A program made the position numbers and the translations under genes. A stretch of 64,000 bases of DNA, from assembly GCA_001797675.1 (NCBI GenBank), contig MGQB01000020.1, positions 28,597-92,596 of the forward strand, given 5' to 3'. Origin of the DNA: Deltaproteobacteria bacterium RBG_13_43_22 (GTDB taxonomy: Bacteria; Desulfobacterota; RBG-13-43-22). The notes beneath the pieces were generated by a model, which did not search any database, was not told the origin of the DNA, and saw nothing but the letters and a program-made list of their open reading frames with translations. Below, one piece after another: positions 34,955-42,776 of this stretch (positions are counted from its first letter, which is position 1; the number at the start of each line of letters is the position of its first letter).

Positions 34955-35722
34955 ATGAACATTGACGACATCAAAACAATTGGAGTTCTCGGCGGTGGTG
35001 TAATGGGCCAGGGGATCAGCCAGTCGGCCATTCTGGCCGGATACAAAGTCATCTGCCGTGATCTGACAGAGGAACTGGCCGCCAAAGCCAAAGACAGCGT
35101 TGCTAACGGCCGCTTCGGCATAGCCGGCGGTGTCCAGCGTGGCAAGTTGACTCAGGAACAAGCCGACCAGGCCCTGGCCCTTTTGACCGTAACCAGCAAG
35201 GTGGAAGACCTGAAAAACGTTGACCTCCTGATCGAAGCCATCGGCGGCACCCCGGGTGTAATGGAAGACAAAGGAATGAAACTCAAGGTTTTCGGCGATA
35301 TGGATAAGCTTGTAAAAAAAGAGGCCATTTTCGCCAGTAATACCTCGTTCTTCACTATCGCCGATCTGGCGGCGGCCACCACTCGCAAGGACCGGTTCAT
35401 CGGTATGCACTTCTTCAGCCCGGCCAGTATCATGAAAGGCTGTGAGGTTATCTGGACGGCTGATATTCTTCCCGAGGTGATTGACCTTGTGATGGAGTTG
35501 GGCCGCAGGATGGGCAAGTTAACCGTTAAGGTCAAAGATATTCCGGGTGATACCGGCTTTGTCGGGAATCGTATCTACCGGGTTCTGACCCTGGAAGCGT
35601 TGAAAATCGTCCAGGAAGGTGTCGCCACCGGTGAAGACGTCGATAATGTAATGATGACCGGGTTTAACTGGCCGGCCGGACCTCTGGGTATGGGACGCGG
35701 TGCCCGAGGCGGTTGGAAGTAA
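34955..35722 (+). CDS. Short 3-hydroxyacyl-CoA dehydrogenase (paralogue 2)
   Basis: A 255-residue paralogue of the protein at 30000, with identical length and layout: IGVLGGGVMGQGISQ, GMHFFSPASIMKGCEVI, KDIPGDTGFVGNRI and the tail GRGARGGWK. Most differences are conservative, so the pair arose by duplication; the promoter was copied with it. ATG at 34955 follows AAGGAGGAAACAA. A longer frame from 34886 runs through the leader and has no ribosome site. It probably acts on the CoA ester made by the divergent acyl-CoA dehydrogenases. Two copies may serve different substrates or the two directions. Confidence 0.87.
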   Translation: MNIDDIKTIGVLGGGVMGQGISQSAILAGYKVICRDLTEELAAKAKDSVANGRFGIAGGVQRGKLTQEQADQALALLTVTSKVEDLKNVDLLIEAIGGTPGVMEDKGMKLKVFGDMDKLVKKEAIFASNTSFFTIADLAAATTRKDRFIGMHFFSPASIMKGCEVIWTADILPEVIDLVMELGRRMGKLTVKVKDIPGDTGFVGNRIYRVLTLEALKIVQEGVATGEDVDNVMMTGFNWPAGPLGMGRGARGGWK

Positions 35723-35724
35723 TA

Positions 35725-35830
35725 AAAACAGGGTTCAAGGATTCGAGGGTTCAAGGGTTCAAAGGTTATAATTTCCACGCCTTTCACTCTGCTCTGCGGT
35801 CCTTGAACCCTTGACCTCTTGAATCCTTTC
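35725..35830. repeat. Dispersed about 100-bp repeat, copy 2
   Basis: Inverted relative to copy 1 at 18178-18280, with the shared blocks CCTTGAACC, GGTCCTTGAACCC and a central segment that differs at few positions. It directly follows the dehydrogenase stop codon and precedes a convergent gene. Confidence 0.65.
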
Positions 35831-35868
35831 TCATGTTTCTCTTTTTGGTTAGTTTTTTTTCTCCCTGA

Positions 35869-36864
35869 TCAATACCCCCGCTGTTTATCCACTACGTTAA
35901 TTAAAGGTTCCCCATTTTGGTACCGTTTCAGGTTTTCGAGAAATATCTCCATCACCCTATCAAAATAAAACGGGGTTGAGCCGGCATAATGACCGGTAAT
36001 GATAACCTGTTCCATATCCCACAAGGGTGAATCCTCAGGCAGGGGTTCCGTCTCAAAGACATCCAGACCGGCCCCGGCGATCCAGCCTTCCTGAAGGGCC
36101 TTGATCAGGGCTTTTTCCTGGATAATGGATCCGCGGGCGATATTGATGATAGAGGCCGACTTCTTCATGCTCATCAGTTCCTTTTCCCCGATCATCCCTC
36201 TCGTCTCCGGGGTCATGGGCGCGGCTATGACGACCCAGTCGGACTGGCTGAGAATTTCCCCAATTCCTTCCGTGCCGTACATCTCGTCCACATAAGGGGA
36301 AGAGCGCTCCGGATTCCGGCGTATTGCCAAAACCCTCATATTCAATCCTTTGGCTTTTTCGGCCGTCTTTTCTCCTATCTTTCCGAGTCCGATCACCCCC
36401 AGAGTGGTTCCGTCGAGCTCGACCACCCGGCCCCGGCGTCTCCATTGGTGATCGCGTTGTTTTCGCAGACTGTAGGGAAAATCACGGGCCAGAGCCAGCA
36501 TCATAGCCAGAATATGCTCGGCAATCGGTATGGCATGCACCCCCGAGGCATTGGTCAAGATAAAATCTTTTTCGATAAGGTCCGGAAAATTGAGTAACCA
36601 GTCCGTTCCGGCAAAGTCCTGCTGTACCCAACGCAGATTGGGCAGCTCACGGTAGCGGGCAAATGGAAGCCGTCCGAAGACCACAACGGCCTTCGATACA
36701 AATTCATGGGCCCGCTCTTCCCAATCCTTTTTGTCTTTAATGATAATCAATTCGGCATCGGGAGCAGCCTGTCTGATTCTCTCCAGTATTCGTTCGTTTA
36801 AGGTGGCGGCGTTGATGAACATACCATAAGGAAGAAGAATGGTGCTGATCCTGGGTTCTTTCAT
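35869..36864 (-). CDS. D-2-hydroxyacid dehydrogenase (NAD)
   Basis: A 331-residue D-isomer-specific 2-hydroxyacid dehydrogenase that interconverts a 2-keto acid and a D-2-hydroxy acid. The NAD fold reads GVIGLGKIGEKTAEKAKG (near 156). The catalytic Arg is in NIARGSII, the Glu in FETEPLPEDSPLW, and the His in ITGHYAG, all present. It resembles glyoxylate/hydroxypyruvate-type members. It stands alone between the catabolic genes and the broken ferredoxin gene, and its role there is not clear. Confidence 0.88.
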   Translation of the reverse strand: MKEPRISTILLPYGMFINAATLNERILERIRQAAPDAELIIIKDKKDWEERAHEFVSKAVVVFGRLPFARYRELPNLRWVQQDFAGTDWLLNFPDLIEKDFILTNASGVHAIPIAEHILAMMLALARDFPYSLRKQRDHQWRRRGRVVELDGTTLGVIGLGKIGEKTAEKAKGLNMRVLAIRRNPERSSPYVDEMYGTEGIGEILSQSDWVVIAAPMTPETRGMIGEKELMSMKKSASIINIARGSIIQEKALIKALQEGWIAGAGLDVFETEPLPEDSPLWDMEQVIITGHYAGSTPFYFDRVMEIFLENLKRYQNGEPLINVVDKQRGY

Positions 36865-36964
36865 AAAAATCCTTTTATTGACATTTTTTAAGCTTCATTT
36901 CGAATACGGTTATGCGCATTCCTTAAAAACCAGGCTTGTTTTAAAACAAAGGATCTTTCATTCG

Positions 36965-37345
36965 CTAATCTTCCACACCCGAAATACTGGCCAATGGGTG
37001 ACTCGCTCTTTCGACCTTTTTCACGGTCGGGGACACATATCCGGGCACCGGTTTGAGGGCTATGGCCTTGTCCTTGTCACAAGCCACGTAGCAAAGACCG
37101 CAGCCCACGCAACGAATGGCTTCAAAAGCCCGAGTCTTGGCTTTGGTATCCACAGTCCAGGCCCCCATGGGGCAGGCCCGGGCGCATTTGCCGCAATAGG
37201 AGCATTTGTCGGCATCCACCTCCGGCATGAAATGGGGCGGGGCCATATACCCCGGCGCATTGAATTCGCCGATGGTCCGCATCATCATGCAACAACATCC
37301 GCAACAGAAACAGCTCGTATTGGATCCGGCAATTTCAAAACCCAT
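36965..37345 (-). CDS. C-terminal part of a broken ferredoxin gene (2[4Fe-4S])
   Basis: 126 residues. It begins MGFEIAGSN, then CFCCGCCC, followed by two [4Fe-4S] ferredoxin motifs CSYCGKCARACP and CVGCGLCYVACD. The CxCCGCCC-plus-ferredoxin arrangement is normally the C-terminal third of a longer (about 400-residue) ferredoxin-type protein. It is in the same frame as the segment at 37349-37867 and is separated from it only by one TGA and one codon. It could still be translated from its own ATG. Probable role is electron transfer. Confidence 0.75.
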   Translation of the reverse strand: MGFEIAGSNTSCFCCGCCCMMMRTIGEFNAPGYMAPPHFMPEVDADKCSYCGKCARACPMGAWTVDTKAKTRAFEAIRCVGCGLCYVACDKDKAIALKPVPGYVSPTVKKVERASHPLASISGVED

Positions 37346-37348
37346 GGT

Positions 37349-37867
37349 TCAACTCACCAGACCACTGGCTTCGGCTTCGGTTTTTATTTCCAAGGCATCT
37401 TTGAGAGTTATCCGGCGCATATGTCCGGCTTCGCTTTCCCGTAACGCTAAGGGACCCATAGTGATGCAGTTTTCCATAGGTCGGCCGCAATACTGACCAA
37501 TGATCTCCGCACCCATCCGGCACTGGCAAAGTCCCACGGCAAAATCATGATATTGGTCGAAAATCTCACCCAGCCGGTCCGAGGGCAAGGCCATAGGATT
37601 GTACTCGAGACTTTGGCCCACTGGCAAATAACGGATACCGGGCGAACGTTTCCCCAAGTGAAGGGTTGTAAAACCGGTATCGTAGAGAGGCACGAAGAGT
37701 TCGACGAATTTTTTATGCCAATCCGTCAGTGAATCCAGAGAGGTTCTCACCAAAATCGTTTCCCAGGCCCCCGGTATTAAGGGTTGAAGAAAATATTTCC
37801 TTTTTTCGCCCTTGCCGAATGCCAGTATGATACGTTTTTCATCGGCCAGTTTCATCGGCCAGTACAT
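37349..37867 (-). CDS. Middle part of a broken ferredoxin gene
   Basis: 172 residues that continue the protein encoded at 37839-38198 if a 13-bp duplication is removed. It contains YFLQPLIPGAWE, then DFAVGLCQCRMGAEIIGQYCG and CITMGPLA (C-x-C...C...C, a cluster typical of this family) and DALEIKTEAEASGLVS, where intact relatives run on into the CxCCGCCC region. The apparent start at 37867 lies within the duplication and is probably not the real start. A TGA ends it. Confidence 0.7.
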   Translation of the reverse strand: MYWPMKLADEKRIILAFGKGEKRKYFLQPLIPGAWETILVRTSLDSLTDWHKKFVELFVPLYDTGFTTLHLGKRSPGIRYLPVGQSLEYNPMALPSDRLGEIFDQYHDFAVGLCQCRMGAEIIGQYCGRPMENCITMGPLALRESEAGHMRRITLKDALEIKTEAEASGLVS

Positions 37868-38198
37868 CCATAATGTGACCCACCTCTTCGGTGGTTCTGT
37901 GTTCGGCTTCAGCTATCTCCTTGGCTTTCTTGCCGGCCCTAGCCCCTTTCAGATGACGAACGATTCCAGCCTCTTCCTCGGTTAACAAGTGCTTCAGCAC
38001 GGCCACATACTGGTCGCAGAGAGGAGGACCGCCGAATCTTGGTCCCCACATTTCGGCCACTTCCAAATAAACTTTGGGAAGATCGGGATAATCTTCCGGG
38101 GATCGTTCCCTGATGGCTACTGGACGGGGCTCGACCGGTCCGATTACCCCGTTTTTAACTTGGATAAGACGATTACCTTTGGTGTTGAGGTTTTTCAT
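37839..38198 (-). CDS. N-terminal part of a broken ferredoxin gene (winged-helix-like region)
   Basis: 119 residues with a good start (AGGAG before the ATG). The helical segment AVLKHLLTEEEAGIVRHLKG and TTEEVGHIMDVLAD look like the N-terminal helix-rich region of long ferredoxin-type proteins of anaerobes. The frame is lost at 37850: the 13-bp unit TTTCATCGGCCAG (plus strand) occurs twice in tandem at 37837-37862. With one copy, the frame would read on into YFLQPLIPG of the next segment. Confidence 0.7.
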   Translation of the reverse strand: MKNLNTKGNRLIQVKNGVIGPVEPRPVAIRERSPEDYPDLPKVYLEVAEMWGPRFGGPPLCDQYVAVLKHLLTEEEAGIVRHLKGARAGKKAKEIAEAEHRTTEEVGHIMDVLADETGR

Positions 38199-38762
38199 TC
38201 CAATTCTCCTGTAAGATTAAAAAAGTTGTAATTTAATAATTGGGTAAATCATAATGTCACCGTATATCGATAGCAAGAAAAAATATTTTCAAATTCATTT
38301 ATTTAAATGAATTTTGGGGTCACCCATTAAAAGGCCAATGTAAAGAGAAAAAGGATCTCCGTATGAAAGAAAAAGTAATTTTTTTTGCAGTGCATGGACC
38401 TGATAGAACACCCCTCTCAATGCCTGGATGCAGAACTGGTACGGCCCGTGATAGAAATGGAGGCGCTGGTAAAAAAGTAAATTACCAAAAAGGAGGATTT
38501 GATGTTTTTATCTTATATACCGAACGAGTTTCTTATTTTTTTACCAGCGTCGCAAAATTCCAAACGACCCCATTTGTAACGTTTGTAACCAGGATTTTAT
38601 TGGTAAGCATTCATAAGGTTTGTTTGAACAATGACCAGTTACACCGAAACAATGTGGCGTTGACCCGTGGCCCGCAGGTTGCGGGGCCGAAGGCCATGCA
38701 AGCAAGTGACATCGGTGTCCAATGGCCTGGTTAGTGACGCCTGCGGCGGCGCCAACGCTTGG
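38199..38762. other. Gene-poor gap with inverted repeat and attC-like sequence
   Basis: No full gene is accepted. A 13-bp perfect inverted repeat CGCTGGTAAAAAA/TTTTTTACCAGCG lies at 38464-38476 and 38537-38549. Between them AAGGAGG and an ATG at 38502 open a 25-codon frame. At 38363 a short frame has good codon character only if one T of a T8 run is removed. From 38649 to the methyltransferase stop codon runs an attC-like palindrome. Confidence 0.4.
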
Positions 38763-38769
38763 TTAGAAA
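38649..38769 (-). other. attC-like palindrome at the end of the methyltransferase gene
   Basis: On the minus strand it starts at the stop codon, TCTAACCAAGCGTTGG, and ends with the partly complementary TCAACGCCACATTGTT. GC-rich stems lie between (GGCCTTCGGCC, CCCGCAACCTGCGGG). The overlap with a stop codon is typical for integron cassettes, but the core sites do not match the consensus exactly. Confidence 0.3.
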
Positions 38770-39563
38770 CGGTTCTTCACAGCGCCGATCATAGCCATGC
38801 CATATTGCACAAAGTGCATGTCTCGATCCATCACCTCAAAGAAGAAGTGTTCTATCTCACGCAGTTTCTCTGAACTGTGGGTCCCTTCTAGGAAATGGTG
38901 GTATAGAGTTGCCTCTCGGAAGAGATACTCAGCAAAGAGCTTGGGATCAATCTCCTGATTGTTGAAGGGCTCGGCACACACCTCTTGAATTTCGAAACCA
39001 GTGGCTTCCAGAATTGGAGGTAGCATGCTTCCGGTTCTGATTTGAACTGAGTTTTTGTCGCAGAAAGAGCGTACAAGATCTACGAATGAGTTATATGCAT
39101 CCTGCTCGGGTTCACAGACGCAGTAATCAGTATCGAGATCGAATATCCAAACGTAAGTCCCAGGCCTGACTCTACTGAGTATCTGTGGGAGTGAAATACT
39201 CGTATTGGGCATATGTAGGACGAAGTAGCGCATCAAAATGCCATCGGTTGTCCCCAGCATTGTTTGAACGCTCTCATCCAGCGCATCGGCTTGCGTCCAG
39301 TCTACGTTCGTTTCACTCCGAGATTTGGCCTCCTCGATCATATGAGCTTTGTCGTCAATGCCATGGAACTTGATCATTGGATGCCTCTGGGCAAGTTTCC
39401 GAAGAAAAAGGCCGTTTCCCGTACCTATATCCACGACATTTTGGCACTGAGCAAGCCCGTACTTGAGCATGAATTGTTGGTGACGGTCGAGAGAAAGCTC
39501 AACTTGTAGCTCGAGTTGGGCTCGAATGACGCTCTCCAACTCGATCCAGGGATTTTGAGTCAT
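38763..39563 (-). CDS. Class I SAM-dependent methyltransferase
   Basis: A 266-residue methyltransferase. Motif I is VVDIGTGNGLFLRKLA (near 40-55), followed by the acidic FHGIDDKAHM, then DWTQADALDE and later FVLHMPNTSISLPQILSRVRPG, typical of the Methyltransf_25/11 group. The target is not readable. It is bordered by GC-rich direct repeats that share TTGGCGCCGCC (39590-39604 region and 38747-38760), and is preceded by promoter-leader repeat copy B. Placement and borders suggest an acquired cassette. Confidence 0.82.
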   Translation of the reverse strand: MTQNPWIELESVIRAQLELQVELSLDRHQQFMLKYGLAQCQNVVDIGTGNGLFLRKLAQRHPMIKFHGIDDKAHMIEEAKSRSETNVDWTQADALDESVQTMLGTTDGILMRYFVLHMPNTSISLPQILSRVRPGTYVWIFDLDTDYCVCEPEQDAYNSFVDLVRSFCDKNSVQIRTGSMLPPILEATGFEIQEVCAEPFNNQEIDPKLFAEYLFREATLYHHFLEGTHSSEKLREIEHFFFEVMDRDMHFVQYGMAMIGAVKNRF

Positions 39564-39604
39564 CTATTTGGTTCTTTCTAATGCGACGCAGGCAGGCGGC
39601 GCCA

Positions 39605-39766
39605 ACAAGTTATTCAAAAGTTTTTCTGGATAACTTTACAAAACAGCGTATCCCCTTGGGGATATAAACGAAGGGCATTGGCCGTCGTGGAGCAGTCAAT
39701 GGATTGCCAACCTATTTAAAATTCTTATAAACCATTATAAATGATAAATATTATCTTGCCAAATTA
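39605..39766 (-). repeat. Promoter-leader repeat, copy B (upstream of methyltransferase)
   Basis: Reading on the minus strand: TTGGCA (39762-39757), 17 nt, TATAAT (39739-39734), then 51 nt, then the 78-nt block 39682-39605 shared with 8604-8681. The central stem TATCCCC/GGGGATA (39649-39664) is perfect here and less perfect in copy A. Transcription would give a leader of about 165 nt before the ATG at 39563. It lies in the gene-free gap 39564-39996. Confidence 0.7.
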
Positions 39767-39872
39767 TTTTTATTCCCTAAAACTTATCGTCGCGGGACGG
39801 TGAAAGAGGCCAAGAGTCGGCCTGACTTTTAGGAAAAAACCGGATTAATGATAACGATAATTTGAGTTGACA

Positions 39873-39918
39873 CGCTCATGTTATCGCGAAAAGATGAGCG
39901 CATTATTACCAATAATAA
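39873..39918. promoter_or_regulatory. Palindromes upstream of the MBL-fold gene
   Basis: CGCTCAT/ATGAGCG (39873-39900) and TTATTA/TAATAA (39903-39918, perfect) lie 80-120 bases before the ATG. TTGACA overlaps the first. They are operator candidates, but no clear -10 is visible. Confidence 0.3.
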
Positions 39919-39996
39919 ACAGGATAGGATTGAATCTATTCGCTCCTGTTTCGTAGAACCTTCAACGGATTTAAGAAATCAAGAAAGGAGAAAAAA

Positions 39997-40821
39997 ATGA
40001 ATCAGGTTACGGAAAATGTTTTTGTGGAAACCGGATATCGAGGGTGTAATCCGGGTTTTGTGAAGACATCGGAGGGGGTGGTGATGATCGATACCCCCCA
40101 GATACCTAAAGATGCCCTGGCCTACCGGGAGATCGTCCAAAAACACGGCAAAGTGATTTATCTGATCAACACCGAACCGCACGGCGATCATTTTACGGGT
40201 AATTTCTTTTTCGATGCCCTTTGTGTTGCCCATCAAGGAACCAGGGAAGCGATAAGCCAGGCCTCGCTGGAAGCCCTTAAAGAAAGAATAAAATTGCTGG
40301 ATCCCGGCTTTGAACCCCATCTGGAAACCTACCGGATAAAATTACCGACCATCACCTTCAATCAATCGATGCGGTTATATGTGGGTAAGCAGACCTTCGA
40401 ATTGATCCATCTTCCCGGCCATACGGCCAGTGAGACGGCTGTATTTGTTCCGGAGGAAAGAATCGTTTTCACCGGCGACAATATCTTTAATCGGGTGCAG
40501 GTCTTCCTTCATGAGGCCTTGCCCAAGGAATGGCTTGAGTCTTTGGAGTTCCTTAAAAAACTCGATGTAGATCATTATCTCCCCGGCCATGGAGAGGTCT
40601 GCGCCAGGGCTTATTTAGATGAACAGGCAGCCTTCATCAGAGATTGGGTTTCTTCTATCCAGGAAGCGGTTAAAAAAGGGTGGACCCTGCTGGAGGCCCA
40701 GGAGCGTATCTCCTTTCTGGATCGTTATCCCATGGGCGCCGGCATGGAGGCCTTCGGCAAAGAACTGCAAAAGATGAACGTGGCCCGTCTGTATGCCCTG
40801 GCCGCGGATGGACGACTATAA
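39997..40821 (+). CDS. Metallo-beta-lactamase-fold hydrolase
   Basis: A 274-residue MBL-fold protein, expected to bind two metal ions and hydrolyse an ester, lactone or thioester. The motif is NTEPHGDHFTGN: the usual HxHxDH has Glu in place of the first His. Further ligands are in HLPGHTASE, FTGDNIF and YLPGHGEVC. The C-terminal helical part (QEAVKKGWTLLEAQERI) is typical of alkyl- or quinoprotein-pathway relatives. AAAGGAG precedes the ATG. It converges on the HpaB-family gene across a strong terminator. Confidence 0.85.
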   Translation: MNQVTENVFVETGYRGCNPGFVKTSEGVVMIDTPQIPKDALAYREIVQKHGKVIYLINTEPHGDHFTGNFFFDALCVAHQGTREAISQASLEALKERIKLLDPGFEPHLETYRIKLPTITFNQSMRLYVGKQTFELIHLPGHTASETAVFVPEERIVFTGDNIFNRVQVFLHEALPKEWLESLEFLKKLDVDHYLPGHGEVCARAYLDEQAAFIRDWVSSIQEAVKKGWTLLEAQERISFLDRYPMGAGMEAFGKELQKMNVARLYALAADGRL

Positions 40822-41005
40822 AACAAAATGAGAGTTCGGGGTTCTGGGTTCGGAGTACCCCCTTTTCATACTTTACTGGTATCTATTGGGTCCATCCCGT
40901 TTATCAGGCCAGAAATAACACACCAAACGACCAGATAGGGACCTGAGGATTTATTTCGAAAATAAAGTTCGGAGGAGGGGGGTAGACTAAAAGTAAAAAA
41001 GAGAA

Positions 41006-41039
41006 AAAGAAAGGGCGGGTTTTATCCCGCCCTTTCTTT
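41006..41039. terminator. Bidirectional rho-independent terminator
   Basis: AAAGAAAGGGCGGG pairs perfectly with CCCGCCCTTTCTTT across a 6-nt loop, with A-rich left and T-rich right flanks. It lies between the convergent MBL-fold and HpaB-family genes and can serve both. Confidence 0.85.
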
Positions 41040-41085
41040 GATCAAACCCGAAGACTTGAGGCCAGAACCTGTTTGAATGTCCTGC

Positions 41086-42531
41086 CTATTTACCCTTCAG
41101 CAAAGACTCCGGCATGGTCCAGGGTGGTTTCAGCGGCTGGTTGTAATCCGGATGATCCGTGGGGATTCCCAGGCTACGCTTGGCCGCGGCCTTGAAGCGT
41201 TCCCAGTCGGCCATCTGATATACCACCATCCGCTGTGTGGCTAACGACCCTTCGGCATGGATGGTGAGAACGCCGCCAAAGGTGGAGCCCATTCGAATAA
41301 CCGCATTAATGGCCTTGATTCTATCTTCAGACGAGAATCGGGCGTCCCCCTGCAGATATTTATCCATATAGGCCTTCACGGTGGGGTTTTCATAATCCTT
41401 CATCGAAGGCATCGTGGCGGCAATACCACCGGTAATATCCTGGACATACTTCATGGCTTCGTGCCACTGGGAAGCGAAAAAGAACTTGGCACAGTTGGTA
41501 TAGACCGGATTCGGAAGGGCAAAGCCGGTTTCCGGGTCGACCACCGGGGCGAGTGCTGCGGCTTTTCCAAGGGCCTCGGTGATATCGGCATACATGGCCA
41601 GCCAGGCCAGCATATCCTGGATACGGGTTGCATGGGTTAATCCATTGTATTCGGCCATCAACATGGCTATCCCGGCAACATTCTGTAATTGGACGTGTTT
41701 GTACGTAGCGGCGGTGAGACGATGGTAACGGGCGAAAGAGGTGGCGTATACCCTTGAAAACTGCCATTCGCCGGCCAGAAACACCCTTTCCCAGGGAACA
41801 AATACGTTATCAAAGATAATCATGGGATGACCGCCGTTGTCCGTCCCGGCACTGGCCAGAAAGCTCACTCCCTTGGCGCCGCAAGGGACCGCGCAGGACA
41901 CGGCGTAATCTTTACCCCCTTCGTTATGATTACGGGAGGGGAGGACGATCAATTCATTGGAGAGAATCGAGTCGCTGATATGCAGCTTGCAACCGACGAT
42001 GGTGATACCTTCTTTGTTTCGGTCGACAATCCGCACATAAAAGTCTTTATGGGCCTGTTTCGGGTCTTCGGCATGCAGCCTCCTGTTGCCTTTGGGGTCA
42101 CTGACCGCAGCACAAAGGCCCGGGTCGTTTTTCTTGCACCAGGCCCGATAGGCCTTCATGTTTTCGGCATAATGGGTGCCCATGGCCGCATCAATTTTAT
42201 CACAGGCATAGGCCACGCCGTTCAAACTGTCGATACCCGTAAGCCGGGAACCGCCAATGCGGTTACGGCTTAAGGTCTGAACGATTTCCCTTCGCCTTTG
42301 CAGATCCTCGCCCGTTTTAGGCACTTTAAAGGAGAAGGAGACCTCCTCGCCGTCCTCTATCATGTTGAACAGGGCCCGATGCTCCGGCTGGTTGGAAATC
42401 CAGAACTCGGAAGCCGAGCGCTCAACGGCTTCTTTGTATCGGGTCGGGACGTCTTTTATCAGTTCGCCGTCCTGATAGACCACTCTTCCGTCTCTTAAAC
42501 TCTGAACATACTGTTCCGGTGTCTTAATCAT
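41086..42531 (-). CDS. HpaB/4-hydroxybutyryl-CoA dehydratase-family flavoprotein without Fe-S ligands
   Basis: A 481-residue flavoprotein of the 4-hydroxyphenylacetate 3-monooxygenase/4-hydroxybutyryl-CoA dehydratase (AbfD) family. Overall layout and MIIFDNVFVPWERVF, AEYNGLTHATRIQ and DITGGIAATMPSMKDYENP follow AbfD closely. AbfD of Clostridium aminobutyricum holds a [4Fe-4S] cluster with Cys99, Cys103, His292 and Cys299. Here the first pair region reads IGGSRLTGIDSLN, with no Cys, and the second reads YHRLTAATYKHV, with His kept and Tyr where the last Cys is expected. So it is probably not an AbfD-type dehydratase. In an anaerobe a flavin monooxygenase is also odd. It ends the MarR/SDR operon direction. 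Confidence 0.8.
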   Translation of the reverse strand: MIKTPEQYVQSLRDGRVVYQDGELIKDVPTRYKEAVERSASEFWISNQPEHRALFNMIEDGEEVSFSFKVPKTGEDLQRRREIVQTLSRNRIGGSRLTGIDSLNGVAYACDKIDAAMGTHYAENMKAYRAWCKKNDPGLCAAVSDPKGNRRLHAEDPKQAHKDFYVRIVDRNKEGITIVGCKLHISDSILSNELIVLPSRNHNEGGKDYAVSCAVPCGAKGVSFLASAGTDNGGHPMIIFDNVFVPWERVFLAGEWQFSRVYATSFARYHRLTAATYKHVQLQNVAGIAMLMAEYNGLTHATRIQDMLAWLAMYADITEALGKAAALAPVVDPETGFALPNPVYTNCAKFFFASQWHEAMKYVQDITGGIAATMPSMKDYENPTVKAYMDKYLQGDARFSSEDRIKAINAVIRMGSTFGGVLTIHAEGSLATQRMVVYQMADWERFKAAAKRSLGIPTDHPDYNQPLKPPWTMPESLLKGK

Positions 42532-42776
42532 TATTTTTCCTTTCTATGTTAAGATAACTTTTTTCTATAGATCAACTTGTCTGTAAGCTAACACCATCTG
42601 TTGTCGTCCGGGAACGCTTTTCCCTCTATTTTTCAAGGAATTTCCCTTAAGTAGACTTAAATCACCCCCTTCAGTTTTTGCCGCCTTATCGGTGTTCGGC
42701 AAACAATTCAAAAATTTTACTACGGAAAGTATTTTAAATCAAGATATTTTCAATTTGAAATAATAAGTAAAAATTT

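Noticed and set aside
37346..37351. TGA as a selenocysteine codon
   Set aside because: No clear stem-loop of the right kind follows, and homologous proteins are not expected to have Sec at this place. A nonsense change is simpler.
38363..38734. 123-codon frame as a real gene
   Set aside because: It changes character after about 40 codons, crosses an inverted repeat and an attC-like palindrome, and has no domain.
41086..42531. Genuine 4-hydroxybutyryl-CoA dehydratase
   Set aside because: The cluster cysteines are missing.
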